DNA from: Solea solea
Taxonomy: Eukaryota > Chordata > Actinopteri > Pleuronectiformes > Soleidae
NCBI RefSeq assembly: GCF_958295425.1
Contig: NC_081154.1
Coordinates: 124,001 to 188,000 of the forward strand
Direction of reading: 5' to 3'
DNA length: 64,000 nucleotides
Shown: piece by piece, positions 8,967-21,451 of the stretch
Layout of the letters: every line of letters starts with the position of its first letter
Numbering within the stretch: position 1 is the stretch's first letter
Translations under genes and position numbers: made by a program
Notes under the pieces: model-generated
Told to the model about the DNA's origin: nothing
The model's input: the letters and a program-made list of their open reading frames with translations, nothing else
Database searches by the model: none

Positions 8967-11900
8967 AGCACAAGCACAATAAATATTTTATAAAATAAAA
9001 GTTGCATGTAGATAAAAAAGACTGGAGTGCTAATAAAGTTAATCCTGAACACATCATTTGTGGTGGTGACTTCTGACCTGGTCGACCAGCGGGCTGAGGA
9101 GGGCGTCGGCTCGCTCCTTACTCAGAAAGTGCTGCGAGTCGTAGAGGAAGATCTTATAGAGACAGTCGAGGACAAACTGCAGCAGCAGAGACGTCTTCTG
9201 TTCGTCCACCTGAGACAAATCTGACGACCACAAAACCACGTCAACGTCACGTCTTTCATCCAAACACAACAATCAGCGCAAACCTGATCAATGTTCACCT
9301 GAGGTGGCGCTGTGCTTCTGTCGCAGCACGTCCGAAAAAGCTGTCACCAGATTTCCAGCAAACAGCACGAACAGACCTTTGAGTCGCTCTGCGACGCAGT
9401 CGGAGAGTCGGTAAAATGTCAACAGGCGATCGCGGCTGTCCGATTTACTCCAGTCAAAGAGCTGCGGAACAAAAACACAGAGTTAACGGGAGAAAAACAG
9501 AGTTAACGGGAGAAAAAACACGGAGTTAACGGGACAAAAACACGGAGTTAACGAGACAAAAACACAGAGTTAACGGGAGAAAAACACGGTGTTAACGGGA
9601 CAAAAACACGGTGTTAACGGGAGAAAAACAGAGTTAACGGGAGAAAAACATGGAGTTAACGGGACAAAAACACGGAGTTAACGAGACAAAAACACAGAGT
9701 TAACGGGAGAAAAACACAGAGTTAACGGGAGAAAAACACGGTGTTAACGGGACAAAAACACGGTGTTAACGGAACAAAAACACGGTTTTAACGGGACAAA
9801 AACAGTTAACGGGACAAAAACACAGAGTTAACGGGAGAAAAACACGGAGTTAACAGAAGAAAAACCCGTTACCTTGAAGAAGAGCGGTCTGAACGTGACC
9901 TCAGACAGTTTCATCACCATGGCGAGAAGACAGTCGATCACATGACCCTCGACCTCTGACGTTTTCTCCAGGTCGCCCTGGAAACAAATGAAAGTTTGTG
10001 ACGTCACAGAAACTCTGATGCTGGTGTCACGTGACCAGAGACAGACTGACCTGCTGCTGGTGTCACGTGACCAGAGACAGACTCACCTGACAGTGTCGGG
10101 CACGGAAGTCGAGGGCGGTGAGGAAGAAGGAGGTGAGCTCTGATTGGTGGAAGCTCAGCTGATCCTTCTCCATGTGAGTGATGTGATCCTTCAGCATGCT
10201 CATCAGCGCCCCCAGCTGAGCCTGAGGAGAGGTCAGAGAGGTCAAACCTGGTTCACACATGGTCCCAAAAAACAACCTCCAGCACCAATAAGAAAAATCA
10301 AACTAAACAGACAAACAGGCCCCGCCTCCAAAGGCTGATTGCATCACACGGTCTCTCACTGTCTCTTACTGTCTCTGTGAGACAATCACCTCCATATCCC
10401 TCACCTTCTTATCGACGACCATGAAGCTGTAGCACCTGGAGAGGGCGGGCAGTAGGACCCTGGGGGGCAGCTGTGTGGCGAGGGTTTTCCTGAGAGAGAC
10501 GAGACGCAGAGACAACTGGACGAAGGACGAAGACAAGGAGGAAGAGGAGGAGTTCTCCACCAGCCGCGTCAGCCGACACACCTGCAGGAGGACAAAGAGT
10601 GGACAGGTGTTGCTGCGTCTTCAGGTGTCCTGAGGTGTCTTCAGGTGTCTTCAGGTGTCTCACCTGGACAGCGATGTCCTGCAGGTACGGGCTGATGAAG
10701 TGCGGCAGTGTCTCGGTGACTCTGTGGAGGGCGGTGACCGCGCTCAGCAGATAAACCTCATTGGTCAGCAGCTGCTTCCTGTCCGTCAGTGTGTGGAGAA
10801 CGGCCGGCACCAACCTGAGGACATACGAGGACACACGGTCACTCAAGTCCCCGTCCTGGACATTGTTGTCTGTCCTCCGTCCTGTCCCACTCACCTGGGT
10901 AACTGAGGGATAGCGAGCGCCTTGAGCGCGGCGAGCACCTCGGCGGCGCAGAGCAGTGCGCTGCCCGTCACGTTCTTGTCTTCGTCTCCTGATGCGATGA
11001 TGTCCACCGTCTGCAGCAGCACGGGGACAAACGCCTCCTGGTGGTCGGCGCCGAACTTGCGGCAGAGAAGCTTGAGGCTGTACAGCGCCGTCTGTCGGTT
11101 GATGGCTTGCTCCGCCTCGTTCTCTTGTTCCGCCTCCTGCTCTTGCTCCGCCTCCTGCTGTGGCACCCAAGTGTGACCTTTACCCACAATGCTCAGCAGG
11201 TCGGGGGTCAGCTGGAGCAGCATGTCCACCTGGAGACGGACGTTTGTTAGGGACGTGAGTGTGTGAATGTGTGAGCGCGTGAGCATGTGAATATATGAGC
11301 GTGTGAATATGTGAATTTGTGAGCGTGTGAATGTGTGAACACGTGAGCATGTGAATATATGAGCGTGTGAATATATGAGCGTGTGAATGTGTGAGCGTGT
11401 GAATGTATGAATGTGTGAATGTGTGAGCGTGTGAATGTATGAATGTGTGAGCGTGTGAATGTGTGAGCGTGTGAATATATGAGCGTGTGAATGTGTGAAC
11501 ATGTGAGTGTTTGAGCATGTGAACATGTGAATGTGAGCGTGTGAATATGTTACTGTGAGCGTGTGAATGTGTGACAATGTGAATGTGTGAGCTTGCGAAC
11601 ATGTTAACATGTGAGTGTTTGAGCACGTGAACACGTGAATATGCGAGTGTGTGAATATGTGACTTTGTGAGTGTGTGAACATGTGAGCGTTTGAATGTGT
11701 GAGCATGTGAATGTGTGAACATGTGAGTGTGTGAACGTGTGAATATGTGAATGTTTGAGCGTGTGAATGTGTGAGCGTTTGAGAATGTGAACACGTGAAA
11801 ATGTGAGCATGTGAGTGTTTGACCTGCTGCAGGTCAAAGGTCACTGCAGTGGTTCTCTGCAGTTTGTTGTTCAGCAGCTCCATCGCTTTCCTCCTCACTG

Positions 11901-12913
11901 ACGACAGCTGATTTCCCATCAGCCCCTTCATCACCGTGATGAACGTATCCGTGGGCAACAGAGCGTTGACCTGAGCAACGACATCACAACATCATTCAGG
12001 GAGTCAGCTGACCTCGACCTGACAAACAGTGCTGTAACATTCATATGTTACATATATAGACAGTGTCAGTGTGTAACCATGGTGATGTGGTCGTCTCAGA
12101 CCTTGTCCAGGACGTCGTAGCTCTTGTTCAGCAGAACTCTCCAGAACTTGGCACTGGGTTTGTCGGCGTTGACCTCGACACCGCGAGCGACGCTGAGGAT
12201 GTGACGCAAGATCTCCTCCAACAACCTGACACACGCGCACACACACACACACACAGTTCAGCTGCGTCTTCACACGGAACAAACACACACTGAGTTCGTA
12301 GTCAGGAGGGGGCAGGGCTAACCTCTGCTGCAGCTGCTGCAGAGGCTCGTCCATGACGTCACCGCCGTCAGCGACCTGAGACGAGGAAATAAAGACACGT
12401 TTGGATTCTTGTCCATAATTAAGGGAAGAATCTTTCAGGGTCAGGTTTCCATGGAAACGCCGCTCACCTTAGCAATGAAGGTGTCCGAGCCGAGCAGCTG
12501 AGCCGCGAACGACACGCTGAGGAACATGAAGTGTCTCAGCTCTTTGCTGCTGTGAGCGTCCACGCTGAAGATAAGCTCCTCCTCATGCTCCTCCCCCTTC
12601 TTCTTTGCTCCTCGGCGACTGACGCTGTGTTTCAACGGAGCTGAAGAAGGAGAAGAGGAAGAAGGAGAAGAGGAAGAAGGAGGAGGAAGAAGGAGAAGAG
12701 GAAGAAAGAGGAGAAGAGGAAGAAGGTTTCATTTATTCATTCACTCATTCATAGAGTTGTGTTGTTAAGAATCAATAACCCTCTCACTGTGATGGTCGTC
12801 GTGCGGCAGCTGCTGGAGGAACTTCAGAACTCTGATGATGGTGGTGATGACATCACTGACCTCAAAGTGACAACACACACTGACCCACAACTCTGTGTCC
12901 TCACCAACGTCCT

Positions 12914-12945
<32 letters not shown>

Positions 12946-15900
12946 TTACCTCATTCTCTACAGTCTCATCCCAGGATGTGTGTCTGTCTGTGTTTGTGTG
13001 TCTGTCTCACCCTTTCACTCGTGGAGCTCGCTGCCTGGACGGCGTGCAGCTTGAAAAGGAGGAGCATGAGGACCCAGAGGAAGTGGGCGGGGCCCAGCGT
13101 GGTCACCAGCTGGGCGAGGATGGGCAGGCGGCGGTGGTCGGGCACATGTGGCAGCGCGTCGGCGAACACGTGCATGATTTTAGTGACGACGGCGAGGACG
13201 TGAGACGAAGACTGACCATCAGGGAGCGGGTGGGCCTGAAGGGGGAGGAGACTAATATTTAAACACTTTACATTCAGAGCGGACGGCGGGGGCGGCGGCT
13301 GCGACGGCGACCTGACCTTGATGAGCGCAGGTATGACCATCTCAACCGTCTTGTCGATGACTCTGAAGCTGTAGACGTCGTCCAGACGCAGGATGTTCGC
13401 ACCCATGAAGGTGAAGATGGGCATGATGTTGTGAAGGACTTTCTCCTGCAGGGGGCGGCGAGGAGTCACAGGTCAGTGTTTTCACCACACACACGCACGC
13501 TGGTACACGCGCACGACATAGATAAAGATGTGATCATGTGACGTAGATAAAGACGATCATGTGACGTAGATAAAGACGATCATGTGACGCAGATCAAGAC
13601 ACGATCATGTGACGTAGATAAAGACACGATCATGTGACGTAGATAAAGACGCGATCACGTGACGTAGATAAAAACGCGATCACGTGACGTAGATAAAGAC
13701 GCGATCATGTGATGTAGATAAAGACGATCATGTGACGTAGATAAAGACGATCATGTGACGTAGATAAAGACGATCATGTGACGCAGATAAAGACACGATC
13801 ATGTGACGTAGATAAAGACGCGATCACGTGACGTAGATAAAAACGCGATCACGTGACGTAGATAAAGACGCGATCATGTGACGTAGATAAAGACACGGTC
13901 ATGTGACGTAGATAAAGACGATCATGTGACGTAGATAGACGTGATCATGTGACGTAGATAGACGTGATCATGTGACGCAGATAAAGACGATCATGTGACG
14001 CAGATAAAGACGATCATGTGACGCAGATAAAGACACGATCATGTGACGTAGATAAAGACGCGATCACGTGACGTAGATAAAAACGCGATCACGTGACGTA
14101 GATAAAGACGCGATCATGTGATGTAGATAAAGACGATCATGTGACGTAGATAAAGACGATCATGTGACGTAGATAAAGACACGATCATGTGACGTAGATA
14201 AAGACGATTATGTGACGTAGATAAAGACACGATCATGTGACGTAGATAAAGACGATTATGTGACGTAGATAAAGACACGATCATGTGACGTAGATAAAGA
14301 CGATCATGTGACGTAGATAAAGACGCGATCATGTGACGTAGATAAAGACGCGATCATGTGACGTAGATAAAGACGCGATCATGTGACGCAGATAAAGACA
14401 CGATCATGTGACGTAGATAAAGACGATCATGTGACGTAGATAAAGACGCGATCATGTGACGTAGATAAAGACACGATCATGTGACGTAGATGAAGACGCG
14501 ATCATGTGACGCAGATAAAGACGATCATGTGGCGTAGATAAAGACACGATCATGTGACGTAGATAAAGACGATCATGTGACGTAGATAAAGACACGATCA
14601 TGTGTTTCAGACTCACAGGGAAAATGGTGGCGGCGGTGGCGAGCAGCAGCAGAGCGTGATGATGCGTCTGCGGCACGTCCGTCGCTCTGATGCACTGAAC
14701 CACCAGCTCCACGCTGAACTTATCCTCCTCCAGAACATCTGCACAGACCAGAGCAGCAGAACTCAGAGACAAGTGCCACAGTCATTAAACTCCGCCCACA
14801 GCGCAGTGTGCACGTACCGGGGGGCGGGGCTCCGCCTTCAGGAGACAGTCTGTGGCAGATGTTGAGCAGACAGCTGAGCAGCAGCTGCTTGGTGTACTCC
14901 ATGTGATCCACCGAGCTCGGCTCCAGACTCCTGCAGACAGAAGACCCGAGTGAGACCAGGTCACATGACCTCACACGCCCCGCCCACACACCCAAGTGTA
15001 CCTGGAGAGCAGAGAGAACAGCACCGGCACCAGAGTGTGACCTCTCTTCAGCTTCTTCTTATGCTGCAGCAGCTCCAGGATCAACGTGACTCTCTGCCAC
15101 GGCACAGCGCCCCCTTCTGGACAAACCTCGCCACCGTCCTGAGGTTTCCTGAACAATGAAAATCACTTTATGCACCAATAATAAAACCTGGTTCAGGATC
15201 GGACTTAAACCTGGTTCAGAGTCCCAGGATCAGACTTAAACCTGGTTCAGTCTCAGGATCAGACCAAGACCTGGTTCAGTACCTCAGAGACATCTTGCTC
15301 CGCCTGGTCTGCTGCACGGTCTCCGTCCCTCTCGGCCTCTCTGGTGGAGACAGCTCATTGGCCACGAGTTGACCATCGACCGAGATCTGGCAGAGACAAC
15401 AGTGGACATGAAGGAGAGGACACAGGAGAGGACAGAGGAGAGGAGACAGGAGAGGACAGCTGCTGACTCACCCCTTTAAAGACACTGTTGATGGTATTGG
15501 CCACCAGGGGGCTCTGGTTCTCCAGCAGCAGGTCAAACATCACCGTCAGCAGCTTCTGCTGAACCTTCTCGTCTCCGAGAGCTGAGAAGAACGACTTTGT
15601 GATCTGAGGAGAGGAGACGAGACAAGGAGACCCGGTTTGAACACAGGTTTATCCCTGTTTTAATCCTGGATTAAACACAGATTTATCCCTGTTTTAATCT
15701 CAGGTTGAAGTGGCAGGGCTGACCTGTTCCAGCGCACTGATCTGGCAGCTGGGGACGTCGGGGTGCAGCTGGGTCGAGGTCTTCAGAGCCCGGACGAACA
15801 GATCCAGACTGGTCTGGTCTTTGGTCAGCAGCACGGCCGACGTCTCGTTGAACTTGGCGAGGACCAGCTGCGCGAGCTGAGCCTCGGAGCGCAGCAGCGC

Positions 15901-17084
15901 CGGCGTGTCGGGACTCTGCTCCAGGAGCCGGTCCAGAAGAGGAAGCAGACCCGACAGGACGGACTAAGGGACACAGGGGGCGGAGTTAGACATCAGTTAG
16001 TGAGTGGCATTACCTGCGCGTGTGGCGTGGAACCCTCACCTCTCCGTTAACGAGGCTCAGCGCTTGCAGTAGCGCAGTGGCGCTGTAGGACGGACAGCGG
16101 GACGTGTGGACGCTCTGCAGCAGCTGCTGCATGGACGCTCGCAGCGTCTCCCGACGCGTCCCCACTTTACTGGACGACGTCTCGTCATCGAGGACGGCGA
16201 GAGCCTACGGGGTCACAGCAGGGGTCACAGGTCAAAAACAGCCTAACCACAACCGGCGGAACAGTGGCGGCGTTCTCACCGTGCTCAGGTAGGCGGGGTC
16301 AGCGATGATCTCCTCTGATGTCATCAGCAGCTTCTCTGTGATTGGCTGATAAAGAGACGAGGCCACACCCGAAAAACTCTGCAGGGCGGCGACGGCCGAG
16401 CGCCGGACGTCACGCAGCGGAGACGAGAGACAAGACAGCAGGGACGGGATCACTGAGAGACAGACAGGCAGATAAACAGAGAGAGAGAGACAGACATGCA
16501 GATAGACAGGTTTAAACACAGGTTAATCTCTGGTTAACCTCTGGCATAAACACAGATTAGCAGTTGGTTCTGACCTGGTGAGTCTGCGGCCGACAGCTCC
16601 TCCAGTGTAGCGAGCGGCTGGACGCTCAGAATAGCTCCGCCCATGCGCAGAGTGCGAGTCTGCAGGACAGCGTCCACCTTCAAGTCCAGCTGGTCGTCAT
16701 GGTTACCGCCGTAGCCCCACAGCAGACACAGGAACCTGAAGAGCATCAGCGGCTCACGCAGATGGACCTGAGACAGACGGAGACCACGTCACCGACACTG
16801 CACCGGGAACCAGATCTCTGTGACATCACAGTTTTTAAATCTCACCTGGAGGAGGAGCTTCATCAGCGGCCTGAAGCTGCTCGCGGTTGTCCCATCTGCG
16901 GCGCCGCTGACGACAACACTGAAGACACGACACAGAAGTCCCAGGTAACAACAGCTGTTTGTGTCCATCTTCTCTGGATTCCACCACGAGTCACCTGACG
17001 GACAGACACAGACTTTTGGATTGTTCTTGTATTAAAGTGATTTTACTGTATATAGCTGGTTGCACAGACACACACAGACAGACA

Positions 17085-17119
<35 letters not shown>

Positions 17120-20100
17120 TTAAAGGAAGTATCGTGACATTTCAGGAAGGAGATAAAGTGTTGCAGCAGCGTCATCAGAGCGTAAACGTATCCTCGCCGC
17201 TCGCAGCCGTTCACCAACAGAGTCAGAGCCTCGGGGAAAGAAGAGGGGACAGACACGGGACGCTCCACTTCCTGTCAACACACAGGAAGTCAAAGAAATA
17301 AGATGAGACTAAAACACAACAATGGACTTTTCTAAATAAAAGACCACACAGTTTTCAAAATAAAAGACTCTTCTCATCCGTGATTAAACGTGTGAAAGGT
17401 CTCACCTGAGCCTCTGCCTCTGTGCTGATGAGCTCCAGCAGGGGGCGCTCCAGCAGCGTGTACAGCCTGTGAGCAGTGAGCAGGTGCTGCGTCCCGCTCA
17501 GCTCACCCAGGCTGAGCAGCAGAGTCTGGGTCAGCACCAGGAAGGACATCCGGTCCCTGAGGGCGGAGCCTCGCTGCTCCTCCACCAGCAGAGCCAGTTT
17601 CTCCAGCTGTGAGAGGAGAAAGAAAAACAGAGCGCCACCTGCTGCTCATCATCTGCAATTCATCACAGAATCCAGACTGAAATTAAAAACTTACCGCTTC
17701 CCGTTTGGAAAAGTGCTCCATGTTTGCCAGGTTGTTGGTCAGCGTGGACACGAGACGCTCATTAACCACACCCACAAAGTTACGCACACAGCTTTTCTTC
17801 ACCAGCTGCTCCATCTCTGAGAGAATAGATGAGAACAGGTGATAGAACAGGTGAGAGAACAGGTGAGAGAGCAGATGAGAGAGCAGATGAGAACAGGTGA
17901 GAGAGCAGATGAGAACAGGTAGACAGGTGAGAACAGGAGAGAACAGGAGAGAGAGAACAGGAGAGAACAGATGAGAATAGGTGAGAGAGAACAGGTGCGA
18001 ACAGGAAACATTGAATCAGCTCAGCATGGTCTGAATTTGACGTTGTTACCTTTCGCCCAGGTGACGGTGAGCGGGTGTCGGGCGAGGACAGAGGAGCGGG
18101 CGACGCAGGCAGCGAGTCTCAGCTGAGCCGAGTCAGGCCGAGCGTCACTGATCACCAGAAAGGGAAGCAGCTTCCAGCCGACAGCGCCGCCCTTTCCCAG
18201 CCGAGGGTCGGAGAGTAAACGCACCGCCTCCTTCAGCACCGGCAGCCTGGAGGAGAACAACACAATAACTGCAATTTACAGACGTACATGAACACATCGT
18301 GTCACTGACCACTGCTCAGACACACACAGTGACAGTAAACGTGTGTGTGTTTGTCACTGACCACTGCTCAGACACACACACGTCCTCTCTGTGCATCAGT
18401 GACAGTAAACATGTCTCCGTGTGCTCTGGCTCCAAAACATCAAACAGCTCCTGAAACAACAGAAATATAAGAACGATTAAAAAGACACTGATGTAAAAGG
18501 GCCGTTTCCATGGTAACAGCAGCCAGCACTGACCTCCAGGACTTTGAGAGCGGCAGCCACGACCTCGGGCACGTCGTCATTCAGACGATCTGTGACGGCG
18601 TCTTTCAGGAAGGGCGTGTCCAGACTCTGCTGAGACGAGACCACGCCCATCAAATGCTCCACGGCCGAGACTCGAACCGACGGCAGCGGATGTTTGAGGC
18701 TGAGGAACAGAGACGTTTCCATGTCGTCCACAATCTACACAACAAACACACACATGAGAGGAAGACAACAGAGACGTGTCCAAGTCGTCCACAATCTACA
18801 CAACACACACACAGACACAGACACACACAGACACGCGCACACACAGACACACACACCTGGAACTTTCCGCCGCTCACAGACAACAACAGGAAGTGATGAA
18901 ACAGACGTTTGTGCTCGGGGCTGCTGAGGTCGGTAACATGACCTGCGAGGACAGCCTCCAGCGCTCCGGAGTATCTGCAGGAGGAGAAACATGAGGGTTC
19001 ACGGTGTGACTTCTGACCTCTGACCTCTGACAAATCTGTTTGTACCTGGACTCAAAGAGTCTGACGACAGGCAGCAGACGCCGGTCCTTCTCAGCAGAGA
19101 TGTCCGTCTGACTCAGATACTCCAGCAACAGCAAACTACAGACAGACAGACAGACATCAGTGCTGACCTCTGACAACACAAAAGACTCAGACCCATGTGG
19201 ACTCACCGCGCCACGGTTTGGTCCAGACCTCCGGTCAGAGGAACCGTCTTCAGGACAGAATCCAGTAAAGCCAGCTCGTCCGTCTCACCTGTGAGCAGAG
19301 ACACAGCAGGTAAACACCGCCCCTGACCTGACACTGATGACATCACACCCTCAGTGCTCACCTGAGCTGCAGGTGAAGACCCGGTGGATCAGGTACGGCA
19401 GCAGGCGGGTCAGGAGAGGAGAGACATCGTGAACCGCGGCCATGACGTGCAGCGTAGAGACCAGCGTTGGCATCGAGCACAGCTGACTGAGAGCTCTGAG
19501 GACCGAGACGGGTGAGACGGGTGAGACACTAGGAGGACAGTCTGACCGTAGGATGTGTGCTTCACATAAAGAGGAAGCGCCATCTACCTGTGTCCGGCAG
19601 CGCCCTCTTTCTGGTGCTGCAGCAGCACGATGAGGCAGCCCAGACCTTCTTTAGCCAGGACCGGGTCTTTGACCAGAGACCTGCAGACGTGGACCGACAG
19701 ACTGTCCACCAGACCCTGGTCCATCAAAACCTTCACCGACAACTCACACACCAGCATGTAACTGGCAGCTTTGTAGTCACTCAGAGACGACTTCAGACCC
19801 TGCAGGAGAAGGAGGAGGAGGAGGAGGAGGAGCAGCAGCAGGAGGAGGAGGAGCATTAGGAGGAGGACAAGAAGAAGGAGCAGACTGTATGAGTTGTGGT
19901 CATACAGTCCCGCAGTCAAACAGTGAATGACAAGCCAACTTCCTCACCCTCTGGACAAACGGCAGAAGTTTGGCGATGATGGCGTCAGACACCGAGTCCA
20001 CGGCGTCCAGAGCGGAGACGACGGTGGACGCGTAGAAGGAGAAGATCACTCTGAGCTGAGGACAACTCCCCGAGTGTCCAGAGTACGCCTGCAGGACGAG

Positions 20101-21433
20101 GAGGAGGAGGAGTCAGAGGAGAGGGACGAGTCAGTCTTTCGCACACATGAAAACCAACATGGCTTCTCCTCTGGATGTATTAGGCCCCGCCTCCTCTCCA
20201 GGTGTACTTACCTGGATGCTGCGGGTTACGAGGGTGCAGATGAAGTCCATGAAGCTCAGGTCAGTGTAACAGTGAGTGACCAGAGCTGCTCTGGACAACG
20301 GCACACCCGCTTTCTACACAAACACAAACACAACACTCTGTAAATGCCGCTGAGAGGACGGCAGAGGGCAGAGGTCAAAGGTCAGGGGGTCAGACCTGGA
20401 GGCAGTGCAGCCAGTTCCAGCGGTGGGTGGAGTCTCCGATCTTCAGCAGCTGCAAAACTCTGACGAACACTTTGGTGTCGTGGTACGGAAGAACGCAGGC
20501 GAGCAGAGCGTCCGCGTTGTACAGGTGCACGTGGAAGCTACCACACACAAACGACAACGTCAACACAAACGACACAAACAACGTCAACGCAAACAAGACA
20601 AACAACGACAACGTCAAGACAAAACGACAACACAAACAACGTCAACACAAACAACGTCAACACAAACATAAACTTTAACACAAATGACGACACAAACAAC
20701 ATCAACACAAGCGTCAAACCAAGCGTCAACACAAACAACGTCAACACAAACGATGTCAACACAAACGACGTCAACACAAACGACAACACAAACAACATCA
20801 ACGCAAACAACAACACAAACAACGTCAACACAAACGACAACACAAACAATGTCAACACAAACAACGTCAACACAAACAATATCAACGCAAACAACAACAC
20901 AAACAACAACGTCAACACAAACGACGTCAACACAAACGACAACACGTGAACACGGCGGTGACGGCGGCGTGCAAGGACGTACCGGTGGATCAGCCACTCC
21001 AGACACTTGTGAGCTGGTTTGAGGAGGAAGTACGGCGAGAGGCGGGCGAGGAAGAGCGAGATGCCGGCGTCCAGTTTGGCGTTCACGTCTTTGGACTGAA
21101 CGCTTCGCTCCAGTGTCAGCGACGCACGGCTGAACAGCGTGTCCTGGAACTCCAGGAACAACGGTTCGATTCCCAGCAGCTCCTCGAGCCCGGTGCAGCC
21201 TGGAGGCGGCGACGACGTCAGAGGGGGCGGGGTTAAAAGTTTGACCGTTAAAGAGAAGTGGAGGACAGCAAATGAGGGGGGTGGGGCTTACCCAGGGCAT
21301 AGAAGGTGCTTCTGTCCATGGTGGCTGCATCTTTGGGGTCAAAGAGCAGCGAGACGACCTCACTGCGGGTCAACAGGTCAGGGTCACTCTGAGGCAGCGC
21401 CAGGCGCTTCAGCTGATGAGCCAACGACGTCAT
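8221..21433 (-). CDS. heatr1: HEAT repeat-containing protein 1 (UTP10/BAP28), 43 coding exons, 2,140 aa
   Basis: HEATR1 is a nucleolar subunit of the small-subunit processome (t-UTP group), needed for Pol I transcription and 18S rRNA processing. The N-terminus (MTSLAHQLKRLALPQSD) and C-terminus (ILGEPLQSYF) match the vertebrate family; length 2,140 aa against about 2,144 in human. The whole chain is HEAT-type alpha solenoid. All junctions keep phase. Exons: 21292-21433, 20983-21199, 20396-20537, 20212-20313, 19948-20088, 19588-19799, 19362-19495, 19207-19288, 19046-19135, 18857-18974, 18534-18734, 18362-18450, 18050-18246, 17695-17816, 17406-17606, 17118-17271, 16846-16994, 16575-16767, 16280-16452, 16040-16204, 15724-15963, 15472-15603, 15283-15386, 15002-15148, 14818-14930, 14617-14738, 13317-13445, 13011-13235, 12788-12911, 12468-12640, 12323-12375, 12102-12225, 11824-11970, 10895-11229, 10664-10814, 10405-10581, 10087-10221, 9873-9977, 9299-9461, 9078-9220, 8775-8933, 8550-8658, 8221-8309. 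Confidence 0.96.
9475..9862. repeat. Minisatellite, unit about 22 bp (gagttaacgggagaaaaaca)
   Basis: Some 17 imperfect copies lie in the heatr1 intron between exons 38 and 39. GTTAAC is invariant in nearly all units; the variable part alternates gggacaaaaacacg and gggagaaaaacaca. Confidence 0.92.
11245..11818. repeat. Minisatellite of gtgtgaatgtgtgagc-type units filling heatr1 intron 33
   Basis: The array occupies nearly the whole 594-bp intron (11230-11823). In transcript orientation it reads as a stop-free frame of His/Thr/Ser/Ile codons that is in phase with both flanking exons. Confidence 0.93.
12641..12728. repeat. Uninterrupted polypurine tract (GAAGAAGGA)n
   Basis: About 88 bases are purine only on the plus strand, hence a continuous pyrimidine tract in the heatr1 transcript immediately before the exon 30 acceptor. 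Such a mirror-rich tract could form triplex (H-) DNA; that is inference. Confidence 0.85.
13515..14606 (+). repeat. Satellite array A: gatcatgtgacgtagataaa units
   Basis: Roughly 44 copies of a 23-26 bp unit lie in the heatr1 intron between exons 26 and 27. Each unit carries TCATGTGA or TCACGTGA (E-box), TGACGT (CRE half site) and AGATAA (GATA-like). The same unit forms arrays at 44815-45965 and 63085-63487 in the opposite orientation. Sporadic loss of 2 bp (gacac or gacgc against gac) gives the length variants. Confidence 0.95.
18301..18411. repeat. Tandem duplication of the heatr1 exon 12 donor region
   Basis: The block gtcactgaccactgctcaga plus following CA repeat occurs at 18301 and again at 18353; the second is the true 3' end of exon 12. 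The duplication creates a second potential splice donor about 52 bp downstream. Confidence 0.8.
18710..18806. repeat. Tandem duplication of the heatr1 exon 11 acceptor region
   Basis: The block cgtccacaatctacacaac, preceded by gagacgt, occurs at 18710-18743 and 18771-18804. The first copy is the true 5' edge of exon 11; the second places a decoy acceptor and about 34 bases of exon-like sequence upstream. Confidence 0.8.
20541..20945. repeat. Minisatellite, acgtcaacacaaacaac units, heatr1 intron 2
   Basis: Imperfect units of 12-18 bp built from GTCAACACAAAC and GACAACACAAAC fill most of the 445-bp intron between exons 2 and 3. In transcript orientation they read as hydrophobic Leu/Val/Phe codons; that frame continues exon 2 but meets a stop just before exon 3. 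The motif GTCAACACAA also dominates the array at 26695-27170. Confidence 0.9.
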
Positions 21434-21451
21434 GGCAATGCTTTCTTTAAT

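Noticed and set aside
9475..9862. Regularly spaced repeats resembling a CRISPR array
   Set aside because: Units are contiguous minisatellite copies without unique spacers, inside an intron of a vertebrate gene. The same applies to the other arrays.
20541..21161. A multi-pass membrane protein encoded in heatr1 intron 2
   Set aside because: The hydrophobic Leu/Val/Phe run is a translated minisatellite continuing exon 2 to a stop before exon 3; there is no independent start or conservation evidence.
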